Assembly (NCBI RefSeq): GCF_013033965.1
Contig: NZ_WQFE01000003.1
Location: 186,001 to 250,000, forward strand
DNA from: Ruegeria atlantica
GTDB lineage: Bacteria > Pseudomonadota > Alphaproteobacteria > Rhodobacterales > Rhodobacteraceae
Direction: 5' to 3'
Length of the DNA stretch: 64,000 nt
The translations under genes were made by a program, and so were the position numbers. Under the pieces are notes generated by a model. The model made no database searches, was not told where the DNA came from, and saw only the letters and a program-made list of their open reading frames with translations. Position 1 is the stretch's first letter; each line of letters opens with the position of its first letter. Positions 36,464 through 44,681 of this stretch are shown one piece after another.

Positions 36464-38892
36464 TGCTGCGGCAGGTTCGCCTGTTCCTGAGCCTTGCCGC
36501 CGTATGCATTGCGATGCTGTGCGGCCCTGTCGCTGCGCAGCTGACCGATCGTCAAAGCGAGTATTATCAGGGCTGGGTCAAAACGGCGGACCGGGCCGAG
36601 ACGGTGATTGAGGACAATCGCGCATCGAACGCTTCGCTCGAAAATCTGCGCGCCGAGATCAATGATTACCGAGACGATTTCAATCGGGCGCGCGGTGCAA
36701 ATACCGAACGTATCCAGACACTTGAAAATCAGCTCAAAGCTCTTGGTGCCGCACCCGAAGGCGATGCAACCGAACCCGAAGATATTGCCACTCTACGCAA
36801 GCATCTGAACGAGCAGTTGAACAGTCTGCGCGTCCCGCAGATCATCTCGGAAGAGGCGTTCAGCCGTGCCAATGGTCTGATATCCGAGATAGATAAACTA
36901 TTGCGGGACCGTCAGACGAAAGAGCTTTTGGAGCGCGGTCCTTCGCCCCTGAACCCCACCCACTGGCGACCGGCTTGGGTTGATGTGAACGAAGCTGCGC
37001 AAGCGTTGTTTAACGAAGCGCGCCGGAACCTGAAAACTGACGTGGTCCATGAACGCTTGCGGTCCCGCGGTCTGGGCATTCTGGCCTTGGTTTTCGTGGC
37101 TGGTGTTTTGTTGCTTTATGGCAAGCGCTGGTCCGAAGCCGCCGGAGAGCGTATGCGAGCCTTGGGCGGGCAGGGAAGTGGCGTGTGGACGTTCCTGACC
37201 TCGTTGTTTCGTATTATCCTGCCTTGGTTTGGTGTCTGGCTTCTGGTTCAGGCGGTTGTGATGACCGGCGTTCTGGGGTTGCGCGGGACGCTGTTGATAG
37301 AGAATGTGCCGTATTGGGCTGCGATCATCCTGTATTATGACTGGATTGGCCGGCAGGTTTACGTGCTGCAAGCGGCGCAGGGATTCAAAAAACTATCCCG
37401 GCAAAAAGTCACTGAACTGCGCGTCTATCTTGATATCCTTGCGGGTCTCATGATCCTGCACGAACTGGTGAACCTGTTCGATCAGATCGAAAATATCTCG
37501 GACGCGACGCGCGCCGTTGTCGCGTTTCCGGTTATCGTTGCTACCGCTTTGGTTCTGTTGCGCGTCCGACGTGTCCGCACGGTCGATATCCCGGTGGATG
37601 CAGAAGAGCCGTCTGCAACAGCACGCGCTGCAGGATTCAGCCAACTGGTCGAATTCATTCGCCGTGCTTTGTTTTTCCTTGGCATCGCCAGCCCGGTACT
37701 TGCGGTTTTGGGGTATACGAATGCAGCCGAAGCAATCGTTTTCCCAGCCGTGCGTTCGCTGGTTCTTATCGGAGCTCTGGTCATTGTCCAACGGTTCCTC
37801 ACTTCTGTTTACGGATGGCTAAGTGGGCAGGGCGACAAGGCCAAGGACTCGCTGTTTTCGGTGCTCATCGGATTTGCAATGGCCATTCTGGCAATGCCGG
37901 TGCTCGCACTGTATTGGGGTGCGCGTGAAACCGATCTGCAAGAGGGCTGGTCGCGCCTGCTGCAGGGGTTTGACATTGGCGGGGTAACAATCTCGCCCAG
38001 CAACTTCTTCACGTTCCTCGTTATTTTTGCCATCGGCTATGGCCTTACACGGATGCTGCAAAGCGGTTTGCGCAACTCGCTGCTGCCAAAGACCAGCATT
38101 GATCCCGGCGGGCAAAACGCGATTGTGTCTGGGACCGGGTATGTTGGTATTTTCCTGGCGGCGCTGATTGCGATCACGATCGCAGGGTTCAACCTATCGT
38201 CGCTGGCCATTGTTGCTGGTGCTTTGTCGGTCGGGATCGGCTTTGGCCTGCAGACCATCGTGTCGAATTTTGTGTCTGGCATTATTCTGTTGGTCGAGCG
38301 TCCAATCTCGAAAGGGGACTGGATCGACGTGAATGGGATGATGGGCTACGTCCGTGATATCTCGGTTCGCTCCACGCGGATTGAGACGTTTGACCGCACG
38401 GATGTGATTGTCCCGAACTCGGACCTGATCAGCGGCGTTGTCACGAACTATACACGCGGCAATACGATTGGGCGGGTGATTGTTCCGGTTGGGGTCGCCT
38501 ATGGAACGGATACCCGGGTGGTGGAAAACATCTTGGGCGAAATCGCAAACTCACATCCAATGGTTCTGGCGAATCCTGCACCAAGCGTAGTGTTCCAGGG
38601 GTTTGGAGCGGATTCGCTGGATTTTGAAATCCGTGCCATCCTGCGAGATGTGAACTGGGTGTTGTCAGTCAAATCCGACATGAACCACGAGATTAATCGG
38701 CGCTTTGTCGAAGAAGGGATCGAGATCCCATTCGCACAGCGCGATGTCTGGCTGCGTAACCCCGAGGCGTTGCAGGGCGGTGAAAGTCAAACCGGCAAGA
38801 AAGCTGACGCAACACCGCCGGCAAAGCCGTCCTCAGCACCTGTCGAGATGACCGAGGCTGACTTAGCCGACGGTGATGGGGATGAGGTTTAA
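36460..38892 (+). CDS. Large mechanosensitive channel (DUF3772-MscS)
   Basis: 810 residues. A signal peptide (about 1-27) leads to a periplasmic, coiled-coil-rich DUF3772 region (about 28-190). About ten membrane segments follow, and the MscS pore/beta domain lies at about 545-760: GALSVGIGFGLQTIVSNFVSG is the pore-lining helix and ERPISKGDWIDV begins the beta domain. Charged C-terminal tail. It resembles MscK/YbiO-type channels that release solutes on hypo-osmotic shock. Overlaps cysK by 4 bases, so it is likely co-transcribed with trgAB-cysK. Confidence 0.92.
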   Translation: MMLRQVRLFLSLAAVCIAMLCGPVAAQLTDRQSEYYQGWVKTADRAETVIEDNRASNASLENLRAEINDYRDDFNRARGANTERIQTLENQLKALGAAPEGDATEPEDIATLRKHLNEQLNSLRVPQIISEEAFSRANGLISEIDKLLRDRQTKELLERGPSPLNPTHWRPAWVDVNEAAQALFNEARRNLKTDVVHERLRSRGLGILALVFVAGVLLLYGKRWSEAAGERMRALGGQGSGVWTFLTSLFRIILPWFGVWLLVQAVVMTGVLGLRGTLLIENVPYWAAIILYYDWIGRQVYVLQAAQGFKKLSRQKVTELRVYLDILAGLMILHELVNLFDQIENISDATRAVVAFPVIVATALVLLRVRRVRTVDIPVDAEEPSATARAAGFSQLVEFIRRALFFLGIASPVLAVLGYTNAAEAIVFPAVRSLVLIGALVIVQRFLTSVYGWLSGQGDKAKDSLFSVLIGFAMAILAMPVLALYWGARETDLQEGWSRLLQGFDIGGVTISPSNFFTFLVIFAIGYGLTRMLQSGLRNSLLPKTSIDPGGQNAIVSGTGYVGIFLAALIAITIAGFNLSSLAIVAGALSVGIGFGLQTIVSNFVSGIILLVERPISKGDWIDVNGMMGYVRDISVRSTRIETFDRTDVIVPNSDLISGVVTNYTRGNTIGRVIVPVGVAYGTDTRVVENILGEIANSHPMVLANPAPSVVFQGFGADSLDFEIRAILRDVNWVLSVKSDMNHEINRRFVEEGIEIPFAQRDVWLRNPEALQGGESQTGKKADATPPAKPSSAPVEMTEADLADGDGDEV

Positions 38893-38917
38893 CCCCCTTT
38901 AAGTGGCGTTCGATTTC

Positions 38918-38933
38918 AGGTGAAATTTCACCT
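38918..38933. promoter_or_regulatory. Perfect 16-base palindrome between the MscS-type gene and tRNA-Ser
   Basis: AGGTGAAATTTCACCT, fully self-complementary, 26 bases after the channel gene. No T-run follows in either direction, so it looks more like an operator than a terminator. Confidence 0.4.
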
Positions 38934-38954
38934 CAATCGGGCCTTGCAAATCCC

Positions 38955-38979
38955 CCGGCGATAGTCCAAATATCGCCGG
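38955..38979 (+). other. Hairpin immediately upstream of tRNA-Ser
   Basis: CCGGCGATA pairs perfectly with TATCGCCGG around a 7-base loop, ending three bases before the mature tRNA. A weak promoter-like TTGCAA (38944) with CAAATA 17 bases later overlaps it. It may act at the 5' leader of the tRNA precursor, or the arms may simply overlap the promoter. Confidence 0.4.
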
Positions 38980-38982
38980 CAC

Positions 38983-39072
38983 GGAGAGGTGGCCGAGTGG
39001 TCGAAGGCGCACGCCTGGAAAGTGTGTAGGCGGGAAACCGTCTCCAGGGTTCGAATCCCTGTCTCTCCGCCA
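38983..39072 (+). tRNA. tRNA-Ser (GGA anticodon)
   Basis: A complete 90-base tRNA. Acceptor stem GGAGAGG pairs with TCTCTCC, discriminator G, and the CCA end is encoded. D-loop GGCCGAGTGG, anticodon stem-loop with TGGAAAG (anticodon GGA), a long variable arm (GTAGGCGGGAAACCGTC region) typical of class II tRNAs, and T-loop GGGTTCGAATCCC. Reads UCC and UCU serine codons. Confidence 0.97.
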
Positions 39073-39119
39073 CTATCCCCCAGCGGTATTCCTCCGATTT
39101 CGTTTGAAGGGCGACTCCC

Positions 39120-40151
39120 TCATTCCCTGGAATTCGACCAGCGTAGAAGAAGATTGGCGGCGATTGGCGCGCCGATGATCACGACCACAATGCGCGCCAG
39201 ATGGTGCGTGACCACAAATCCCAGATCCGCACCCGAAACGATGGCCAGCACTGTCATTTCGGCCTGACCGCCGGGTGCAAAGGCAAGGAAGGCTTCCACC
39301 GGCTGGCCCAGACCAAGCGTCGTAACCACAGCCGTGAAAGCTGCGGCCAGAACGGCGAGCAGGATGACATATGTGAAGCCTGCCGCCACGACGCGCCTGA
39401 GTTCCGACCACGTGACGCCGACGAATTTGACGCCGATCCCACAGCCGATGAAGAACTGGGCAAACAAGATCGCCTCACGTGGGGGGCGGGTATGGATGAA
39501 GTCCCCAAGGGATAGGGCTGCCGTCAGTATCAATGGTCCAAGTATCGAGGCACCAAAGAGCCCGATTTTCTCTCCGCCTTTCCAGCCAACTATTGCTGCG
39601 ATCGCCATAAGCATGAGTTCATGCAAGGGCAGAGCCGTGGCGGGTTCACCCAATGGGCTGGTCAGTTTGGCATCGAAAAACACTGTCAGTAACACGGGGG
39701 CCAGAGTGACGATTATCAATACGCGTGTGCCGTGGATCAGGGAAAGGGTCCGCGGGTTGGCACCGGCCTCGGCTCCGAAAATAACCATGTCCTGAAACCC
39801 GCCGGGCATGGCCGCAAAAAACGCGGTTTTGTCGTCAAACCCCCAGATTTTCCGAAAGAACGGCACACCAACCAAAGCAATCAGCAGGATAAAAACCGGG
39901 ATCAGCAAAAGGGATGTCGCCATCTTTGGCAATTCGGCGAACAGGCCGGGTGTGATCGAAGCGCCGACCGCGACGCCAAGAATGGTTCTGGATGCGACCG
40001 AGATCTGTCCGAAATCTCGTATGGGCGCGTGCGCCAGTGCAGCAATCAGACAGGCCGACATTGGACCGAACAAAAACGGCAGGGGAAGGTTCAATGCCCA
40101 GAAAACTCCGGTCCCCGCGAAAGCCAGTAACAGTGTAACTGACCTTTGCAT
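39120..40151 (-). CDS. AbrB-duplication family membrane protein (ammonia monooxygenase-like)
   Basis: 343 residues from ATG 40151, chosen because the hydrophobic core begins there (MQRSVTLLLAFAGTGVFWAL). About ten membrane segments in two similar halves (LPLPFLFGPMSACL in the first; APGGQAEMTVLAIVSGADLGF in the second) match the AbrB duplication family PF05145, proteins often misnamed ammonia monooxygenase. Some relatives are transport or regulatory partners; function is unsettled. Divergent from the GntR gene with a likely operator between, so probably under its control. Confidence 0.78.
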   Translation of the reverse strand: MQRSVTLLLAFAGTGVFWALNLPLPFLFGPMSACLIAALAHAPIRDFGQISVASRTILGVAVGASITPGLFAELPKMATSLLLIPVFILLIALVGVPFFRKIWGFDDKTAFFAAMPGGFQDMVIFGAEAGANPRTLSLIHGTRVLIIVTLAPVLLTVFFDAKLTSPLGEPATALPLHELMLMAIAAIVGWKGGEKIGLFGASILGPLILTAALSLGDFIHTRPPREAILFAQFFIGCGIGVKFVGVTWSELRRVVAAGFTYVILLAVLAAAFTAVVTTLGLGQPVEAFLAFAPGGQAEMTVLAIVSGADLGFVVTHHLARIVVVIIGAPIAANLLLRWSNSRE

Positions 40152-40210
40152 CAGAAGGGACAAAGGAGGGCTGGAAGCGGTCAAGATTGGTGTCCGATTT
40201 CGTTGACTAA

Positions 40211-40234
40211 ATAATGTATCCAGTTGTATACATC
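40211..40234. promoter_or_regulatory. Candidate GntR (FCD) operator in a divergent promoter
   Basis: Two related half-palindromes: TGTATCCA (40215-40222) and the perfect TGTATACA (40225-40232). TNGTATACA-like sites are typical for FadR/FCD-type GntR regulators. It sits 28 bases upstream of the GntR start and ~60 bases upstream of the divergent membrane protein gene, which suits self-regulation and control of both. Confidence 0.55.
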
Positions 40235-40261
40235 TGTGATCAATATGCAAGATTGAGAGCG

Positions 40262-40939
40262 ATGAAACCTCGGGACGATACGAAACAACCCGGCCCACAG
40301 GGCGATTCTGCATATCTGCGTTTGCTAACAGAAATCCGCGAGGGGTCTTTGTTGCCTGGCAGTCGGCTCAGAGAGATCGAGCTGTCCGAAAGGCTGGGTG
40401 TCAGTCGAACACCTGTGCGCGAGGCGATCCGGCAGCTGGAAGCAGATGGGTTGGTGACACACGTCCCCAGACTGGGCGCGACGGTCCGAAGTCTGAGTTA
40501 CTCGGAAGTCATGGAACTTTATGAGATGCGCGCTGTGCTGGAAGGAACATCGGCACGGTTGGCGGCGCGGGCGGCTTCGGATGTGGAGTTGGACGAGTTG
40601 AACGTTCTGAATGATCGCCTTGCCAAGGCAGGCACCGGCCCCGAAGCCGCGCAGTTGAACCGTATTTTCCACGCCACTCTTTTGGATGCCGCTAAAAACC
40701 GTTTTCTCGCAAAGTCCATGCTATCGCTGCAAAAGGCGTTGTTGATCCTGGGTCCATCCCAAATGTTGGACGGTCAACGCGCGGACAAGGCTGCCGGTGA
40801 ACATCGCCGTGTGATGGAAGCCTTGCAAGCCCGCGACGGCGACGCGGCCGAACTGGCGATGCGTGCTCATATTCACGCCGCTCAGCGGATGCGCATCCGC
40901 GCATTGCAGGAACGAGATCGCGCAATTGATCACGCTTGA
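40262..40939 (+). CDS. GntR-family regulator (FadR/FCD subfamily)
   Basis: 225 residues from ATG 40262; the frame could open at 40214, but that codon lies inside the likely operator. N-terminal winged helix-turn-helix (REIELSERLGVSRTPVREAI), then an all-helical FCD ligand-binding domain (about 85-215) with ELYEMRAVLEGTSARLAA and the metal/ligand-site histidines near HATLLD and HRRVMEAL. It usually represses nearby transport or catabolic genes until an organic acid binds. Divergent from the AbrB-type membrane gene; 34 bases from the end of the convergent LysR gene. Confidence 0.9.
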   Translation: MKPRDDTKQPGPQGDSAYLRLLTEIREGSLLPGSRLREIELSERLGVSRTPVREAIRQLEADGLVTHVPRLGATVRSLSYSEVMELYEMRAVLEGTSARLAARAASDVELDELNVLNDRLAKAGTGPEAAQLNRIFHATLLDAAKNRFLAKSMLSLQKALLILGPSQMLDGQRADKAAGEHRRVMEALQARDGDAAELAMRAHIHAAQRMRIRALQERDRAIDHA

Positions 40940-40973
40940 CTAAAGGCGCTTTGGACACCTTCAGATCTGATGT

Positions 40974-41852
40974 TCAACTGACAGCTTTCAGGGGTTTGGC
41001 GCTTCCAAATTCGCGGCCGATTTCTTGTACTAGTGCCATCGCAGCAGGGTTTCGCCGTTTGATATGTAAACGCACGACAAACGCGATGGTTGGTGGATCC
41101 GGGAACACGCCGTCAATAACCTCCATGTCTGTCGTGACATGCATACCGTTCAGCAGAGCGACGCCCAGACCGGACCGAACGGCGGACTGAATGCCAGCAG
41201 CGCTAGGGCATTCCAATACATTGTCGAGGCGGAGTCTTTGCATCCGCCCGTCTCCAAATCCCCACATTCGATAGAAACACTGTTTGTCAAAAGACAGGAA
41301 CGGAATCGGTGCTGCCACGTCCAGCTTGAAATCCGGTGACTTGACCCAGTGCACAGTGTCTTCGAACAGGATCAGGTCATCAGGTTGCGCATCGTGTTTG
41401 AATATCTGCATGACGGCGACGTCAAGCTCGCCCGCTTTCAGCCACTCCTGAACGTTCAGACTTTGGCTGGTCCGTGTGCGGACCTGAACATCCGGATACA
41501 GCCGTGTGAAGCGGCCCAATATGCGGGCGATATCGCTGGTTGCCGTATCCTCGGTCATGCCCAACCGGATCGCACCGGCCAAGGGTTTCTTGCCCAAGCT
41601 GGAAAGCGCCTCGTCATGCAGAGCACAGATTCTGCGGGCGTAGTCGCATAGGCGCAAACCGGCATCGGTTAGCAGAGGACCGCCTGTCCGGCGCGCCAGC
41701 AGATCACAACCTAATGCGTGTTCCAACCGTCGGATTTTGTGGCTCACGGCCGATTGCGACAACGCCAGATGCTGGGCTGCGCGTGTCACGCCGCCATGGG
41801 ATACGATGGCCAGAAGGGCACGAAGGGCGTCGATTTCCATTCTTTCGGTCAT
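40974..41852 (-). CDS. LysR-family transcriptional regulator
   Basis: 292 residues. N-terminal helix-turn-helix (IDALRALLAIVSHGGVTRAAQHLALSQ, then SAVSHKIRRLEHALG) and a substrate-binding-protein-like effector domain from about 90. Divergent from an alpha/beta hydrolase gene across 106 bases, the classical LysR arrangement, so it likely controls that hydrolase and the small membrane protein after it. Effector unknown. Confidence 0.92.
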   Translation of the reverse strand: MTERMEIDALRALLAIVSHGGVTRAAQHLALSQSAVSHKIRRLEHALGCDLLARRTGGPLLTDAGLRLCDYARRICALHDEALSSLGKKPLAGAIRLGMTEDTATSDIARILGRFTRLYPDVQVRTRTSQSLNVQEWLKAGELDVAVMQIFKHDAQPDDLILFEDTVHWVKSPDFKLDVAAPIPFLSFDKQCFYRMWGFGDGRMQRLRLDNVLECPSAAGIQSAVRSGLGVALLNGMHVTTDMEVIDGVFPDPPTIAFVVRLHIKRRNPAAMALVQEIGREFGSAKPLKAVS

Positions 41853-41958
41853 TTATTATCTCATGACAAAAATAGATCGAACTATTGATATCATTCATTT
41901 GAGTCACTTGCTAGCGGTGAGCTATTGATCAGACAAATCAATACTCAGGAGCTGTCGA

Positions 41959-42807
41959 ATGGCACATCTCGTCTCGGACCACACGCTGATCAAAAACCTG
42001 CGGATTGCGCACGGAACCCATGGCGAAGGCGTTCCGGTGGTTCTGATCCACGGCACACCATCATCATCCTACATTTGGCGCGACGTGTTGCCGGAATTGG
42101 TCGCGGCGGGTTACAAGATTCACCTGTTCGATCTGGCAGGCTTTGGTCTGTCCGAACGCCCCTGGGACCGGGCGATTGATACGTCGGTCACCGGTCAGGT
42201 TCCGATCCTTGAGGGGTTGCTGGATCTGTGGGGGCTGAAGGATGCACATATCATCGCCCATGACATCGGCGGGGCGGTTGCGCAGCGTTTTGCCTTGCAG
42301 ACGCCGCAGCGTGTACGCTCTTTGACTCTGATCGACATCGTTAGCTTTGACAGCTGGCCGTCGAAGCGGACGCGCCAACAGATGCAGGCAGGGCTTGAGA
42401 CCCTGATCAATGCCTCTGACGCTGATCACCGTGCCCATTTCAGCGAGTGGTTACGGTCTGCGGTTCAGAACAAGCAGCGTTTGGAGGATACGTCGCTTTC
42501 GACCTACCTGGAGTTTATAAGCGGGCCGATTGGGCAAAGCAGCCTGTTCCAGCATCAGATTTGTCACTACAGCCCACATCACACGAATGATATTGCACCA
42601 CGCTATGGCGAACTTGCCGCGTTGCCCGTTCAGTTAATCTGGGGGGCGGATGATGCTTGGCAGGTGGTGGATTGGGCCTATAAGCTGCATACCGCGATCC
42701 CCGGATCAGAACTGCATGTGCTTGAAGACTGCGGCCATTTCGCGATGGAGGATCAGCCCGAGCAGATTTCCGCGCTGTTGATCGATTTCCTGCAAAGAAA
42801 GGGCTGA
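41959..42807 (+). CDS. Alpha/beta hydrolase with an Asp nucleophile (epoxide hydrolase/dehalogenase type)
   Basis: 282 residues. The oxyanion-hole motif HGTPSSSYIW is near residue 34. The nucleophile elbow reads AHDIGGAVAQ, with aspartate where serine esterases have serine. The acid is likely in LIWGADDAWQV and the catalytic His in EDCGHFAMED. Asp-nucleophile members are epoxide hydrolases, haloalkane dehalogenases and fluoroacetate dehalogenases, all using an alkyl-enzyme ester. Which one applies is open. ATG 41959 has AGGAG upstream. Divergent from a LysR regulator and followed after 3 bases by a small membrane protein. Confidence 0.88.
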   Translation: MAHLVSDHTLIKNLRIAHGTHGEGVPVVLIHGTPSSSYIWRDVLPELVAAGYKIHLFDLAGFGLSERPWDRAIDTSVTGQVPILEGLLDLWGLKDAHIIAHDIGGAVAQRFALQTPQRVRSLTLIDIVSFDSWPSKRTRQQMQAGLETLINASDADHRAHFSEWLRSAVQNKQRLEDTSLSTYLEFISGPIGQSSLFQHQICHYSPHHTNDIAPRYGELAALPVQLIWGADDAWQVVDWAYKLHTAIPGSELHVLEDCGHFAMEDQPEQISALLIDFLQRKG

Positions 42808-42810
42808 AGC

Positions 42811-43065
42811 ATGACGGATCAAATCACTGCCCGTAACCGGCGCGGTCTGACGACCGTTTTCGAAATCACCGGATCGGTGCTGGCCATGGCCTATGCCTTG
42901 CTGATCGCTTCGAACACCGGAGCAGAGCTCTTGGGGTTTGCGCTGCTTTTGCTGTCCTCAGGTCTGTTTGCAGCATGGGCTGTGATAGATCGCCGCTGGA
43001 CGTTCCTGTTATTGCAAGGGTTTTATGCGGCTTCGGCGATTATCGGTTTGATCCGCTGGGCGTGA
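42811..43065 (+). CDS. 84-residue membrane protein of unknown function
   Basis: Three hydrophobic segments: about 16-34 (EITGSVLAMAYALLIASN), 37-57 and 64-82. No family recognised, although the compact three-helix layout vaguely recalls half of a PnuC-like or small SdpI-like protein. It begins 3 bases after the hydrolase stop and is surely co-transcribed with it under the divergent LysR gene. Inner membrane. Confidence 0.75.
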   Translation: MTDQITARNRRGLTTVFEITGSVLAMAYALLIASNTGAELLGFALLLLSSGLFAAWAVIDRRWTFLLLQGFYAASAIIGLIRWA

Positions 43066-43108
43066 ACTTCGCATGGGGCTGACACGGAATTCCTGCTAGG
43101 AAAGTCTC

Positions 43109-44113
43109 ATGCGCAAGAAAGACAGAATCGAAATCGGCTTTTTGCTGTTTGACGGCTTTCCCATGGCTTGCCTGACTTCGGTGATCGAACCGTTGCGGGC
43201 GGCCAATGAAATCGCCGGGCAAGAGGCGTTCTGCTGGTCGCTGGTCTCCGAACACCGGCAGAAGGTTCAATCCAGCGCCGGTGTCCGGTTCGAGGCCGAG
43301 AAGTCTTTGGCCGACTGCAAAGACATTGATATTCTGTTCCTTCTCAGTAGCCCGACGTCCGGCTTCGACAACCCAACCGTCGGCAACGGTGCTCTGCGCA
43401 GCCTTGGACGGCATGGTACCGTTCTGGGTGGAATCAGCGGAGGAGTTTTTCCATTGGTCCGATCCGGGGTCATGGGCGGGCAACCTGTTTCCGTCCACTG
43501 GTGCTACGAGGCTGCATTTCTGGCCGAGTTCCCCGAGATCGACTCGCGCAGCGAGGTGATCGTGAAGACGTCCACACGCTACACCGCAGCCGGTGCCGCA
43601 GCCGGGTTCGATCTGGCGCTGCATCTGATCGAGGATCGGTTGGGCGGCGAAGTCGCGCATGAGGTCGCCTGCTGGTTCCAACATCCGATGATGCGCGGGG
43701 CAGGGGTGCGGCAACAGGTTCCCACCACGACCGCGCCGGAAACCGGCGACAGCCTTCCGCCGTTGGTGTCGCGCTGTGTCGACCTGTTTGCGGGTCATAT
43801 GAGCGAACCGATTTCCATCGCAGAGGCCGCACAGCGGATCGGTGTTACACCGCGACAGGTGGAACGCGCCTTTAAACAGGCGACAGGCCAAAGCCCCAGC
43901 CATTATTACCGCGCCATGCGCATGAAAGCGGCGCGGCAGATGGTGGTCTATACCAAGGACCCGATCGCAGATATCGCCGCAGCGATTGGATATGGCTCAG
44001 TGGCACCGCTTGTGACGCATTACCGTTCGACCTTTGGGTTAAGCCCCAGCGAAGACCGGCGTCGGATCAACCGCTTCCGTGTCGAAGGCAACGCGCCGCT
44101 GCCGTCAGTCTAA
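43109..44113 (+). CDS. GlxA-family regulator (DJ-1/PfpI plus AraC helix-turn-helix)
   Basis: 334 residues. The N-terminal ~190 residues are a DJ-1/PfpI (class I glutamine amidotransferase-like) domain without an obvious catalytic triad; the C-terminal ~100 form an AraC DNA-binding domain (SIAEAAQRIGVTPRQVERAFK and ADIAAAIGYGSVAPLVTHYR). This architecture is that of GbdR/CdhR/ArgR-type activators of glycine betaine, carnitine or arginine catabolism. ATG 43109 follows AGGAAAG. Convergent with soxG, so control of the sarcosine oxidase operon is plausible but not shown. Confidence 0.92.
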   Translation: MRKKDRIEIGFLLFDGFPMACLTSVIEPLRAANEIAGQEAFCWSLVSEHRQKVQSSAGVRFEAEKSLADCKDIDILFLLSSPTSGFDNPTVGNGALRSLGRHGTVLGGISGGVFPLVRSGVMGGQPVSVHWCYEAAFLAEFPEIDSRSEVIVKTSTRYTAAGAAAGFDLALHLIEDRLGGEVAHEVACWFQHPMMRGAGVRQQVPTTTAPETGDSLPPLVSRCVDLFAGHMSEPISIAEAAQRIGVTPRQVERAFKQATGQSPSHYYRAMRMKAARQMVVYTKDPIADIAAAIGYGSVAPLVTHYRSTFGLSPSEDRRRINRFRVEGNAPLPSV

Positions 44114-44120
44114 CGTTGCT

Positions 44121-44681
44121 TCACAGAGCCGACCGCATTGCGGCGACGATTGCATGATGCAGAGAACCGGCGGATGAACGGGGGCCATAGACACTGCAGG
44201 ATTCCGGAGACCTGCAAAGGACAAAGCATCCGACATGGTGGATTGAACATCTGGCGACACAGCCCGCATCGAACTTGCGCAGATCCAACATGCACAACAG
44301 TTCCAGCACCGCTGGTATTTGATCGCCATTCAGGTCGAACCGTGTCCAACCGTCGGTTTGTTCTGTCACCGATGCAGTATCGCCCATTGCGGATTTCACC
44401 TGATCAGCGAGGTCTTCGTGGGTCTCGAACGGCGCCTCGATCATCCATTGATCCGGACCGGCCCAAAAGGCAGTGATGGTCTCACCGGCATGCTGGCCGA
44501 CATCGGGCGTCGGAGCACCAATCAGTTTGGCCAGAGCCTTGGAGGCGCTGGCTTCCTGTCCCATCCGCGATGCAACTGAGGCCAGCGCAACAGCCGGAAC
44601 TTCCCTGCACGTAACCCCGCCGACAGTGTCGACTTGCGGCTCAGACCCGCCCAATGCGGTTATTGCAACTAGATCATGCAC
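44121..44681 (-). CDS. soxG: Sarcosine oxidase gamma subunit
   Basis: 186 residues from GTG 44681, selected because GGAGAG stands seven bases upstream and the start overlaps the soxA stop (GTGCATGA). Small subunit of heterotetrameric sarcosine oxidase, assembled with alpha, beta and delta. The sequence shows PAVALASVASRMGQ, AFWAGPDQWMIEAP and the C-terminal RCSIHHVGCFV-type segment of SoxG. Last gene of soxBDAG. Confidence 0.9.
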   Translation of the reverse strand: MHDLVAITALGGSEPQVDTVGGVTCREVPAVALASVASRMGQEASASKALAKLIGAPTPDVGQHAGETITAFWAGPDQWMIEAPFETHEDLADQVKSAMGDTASVTEQTDGWTRFDLNGDQIPAVLELLCMLDLRKFDAGCVARCSIHHVGCFVLCRSPESCSVYGPRSSAGSLHHAIVAAMRSAL

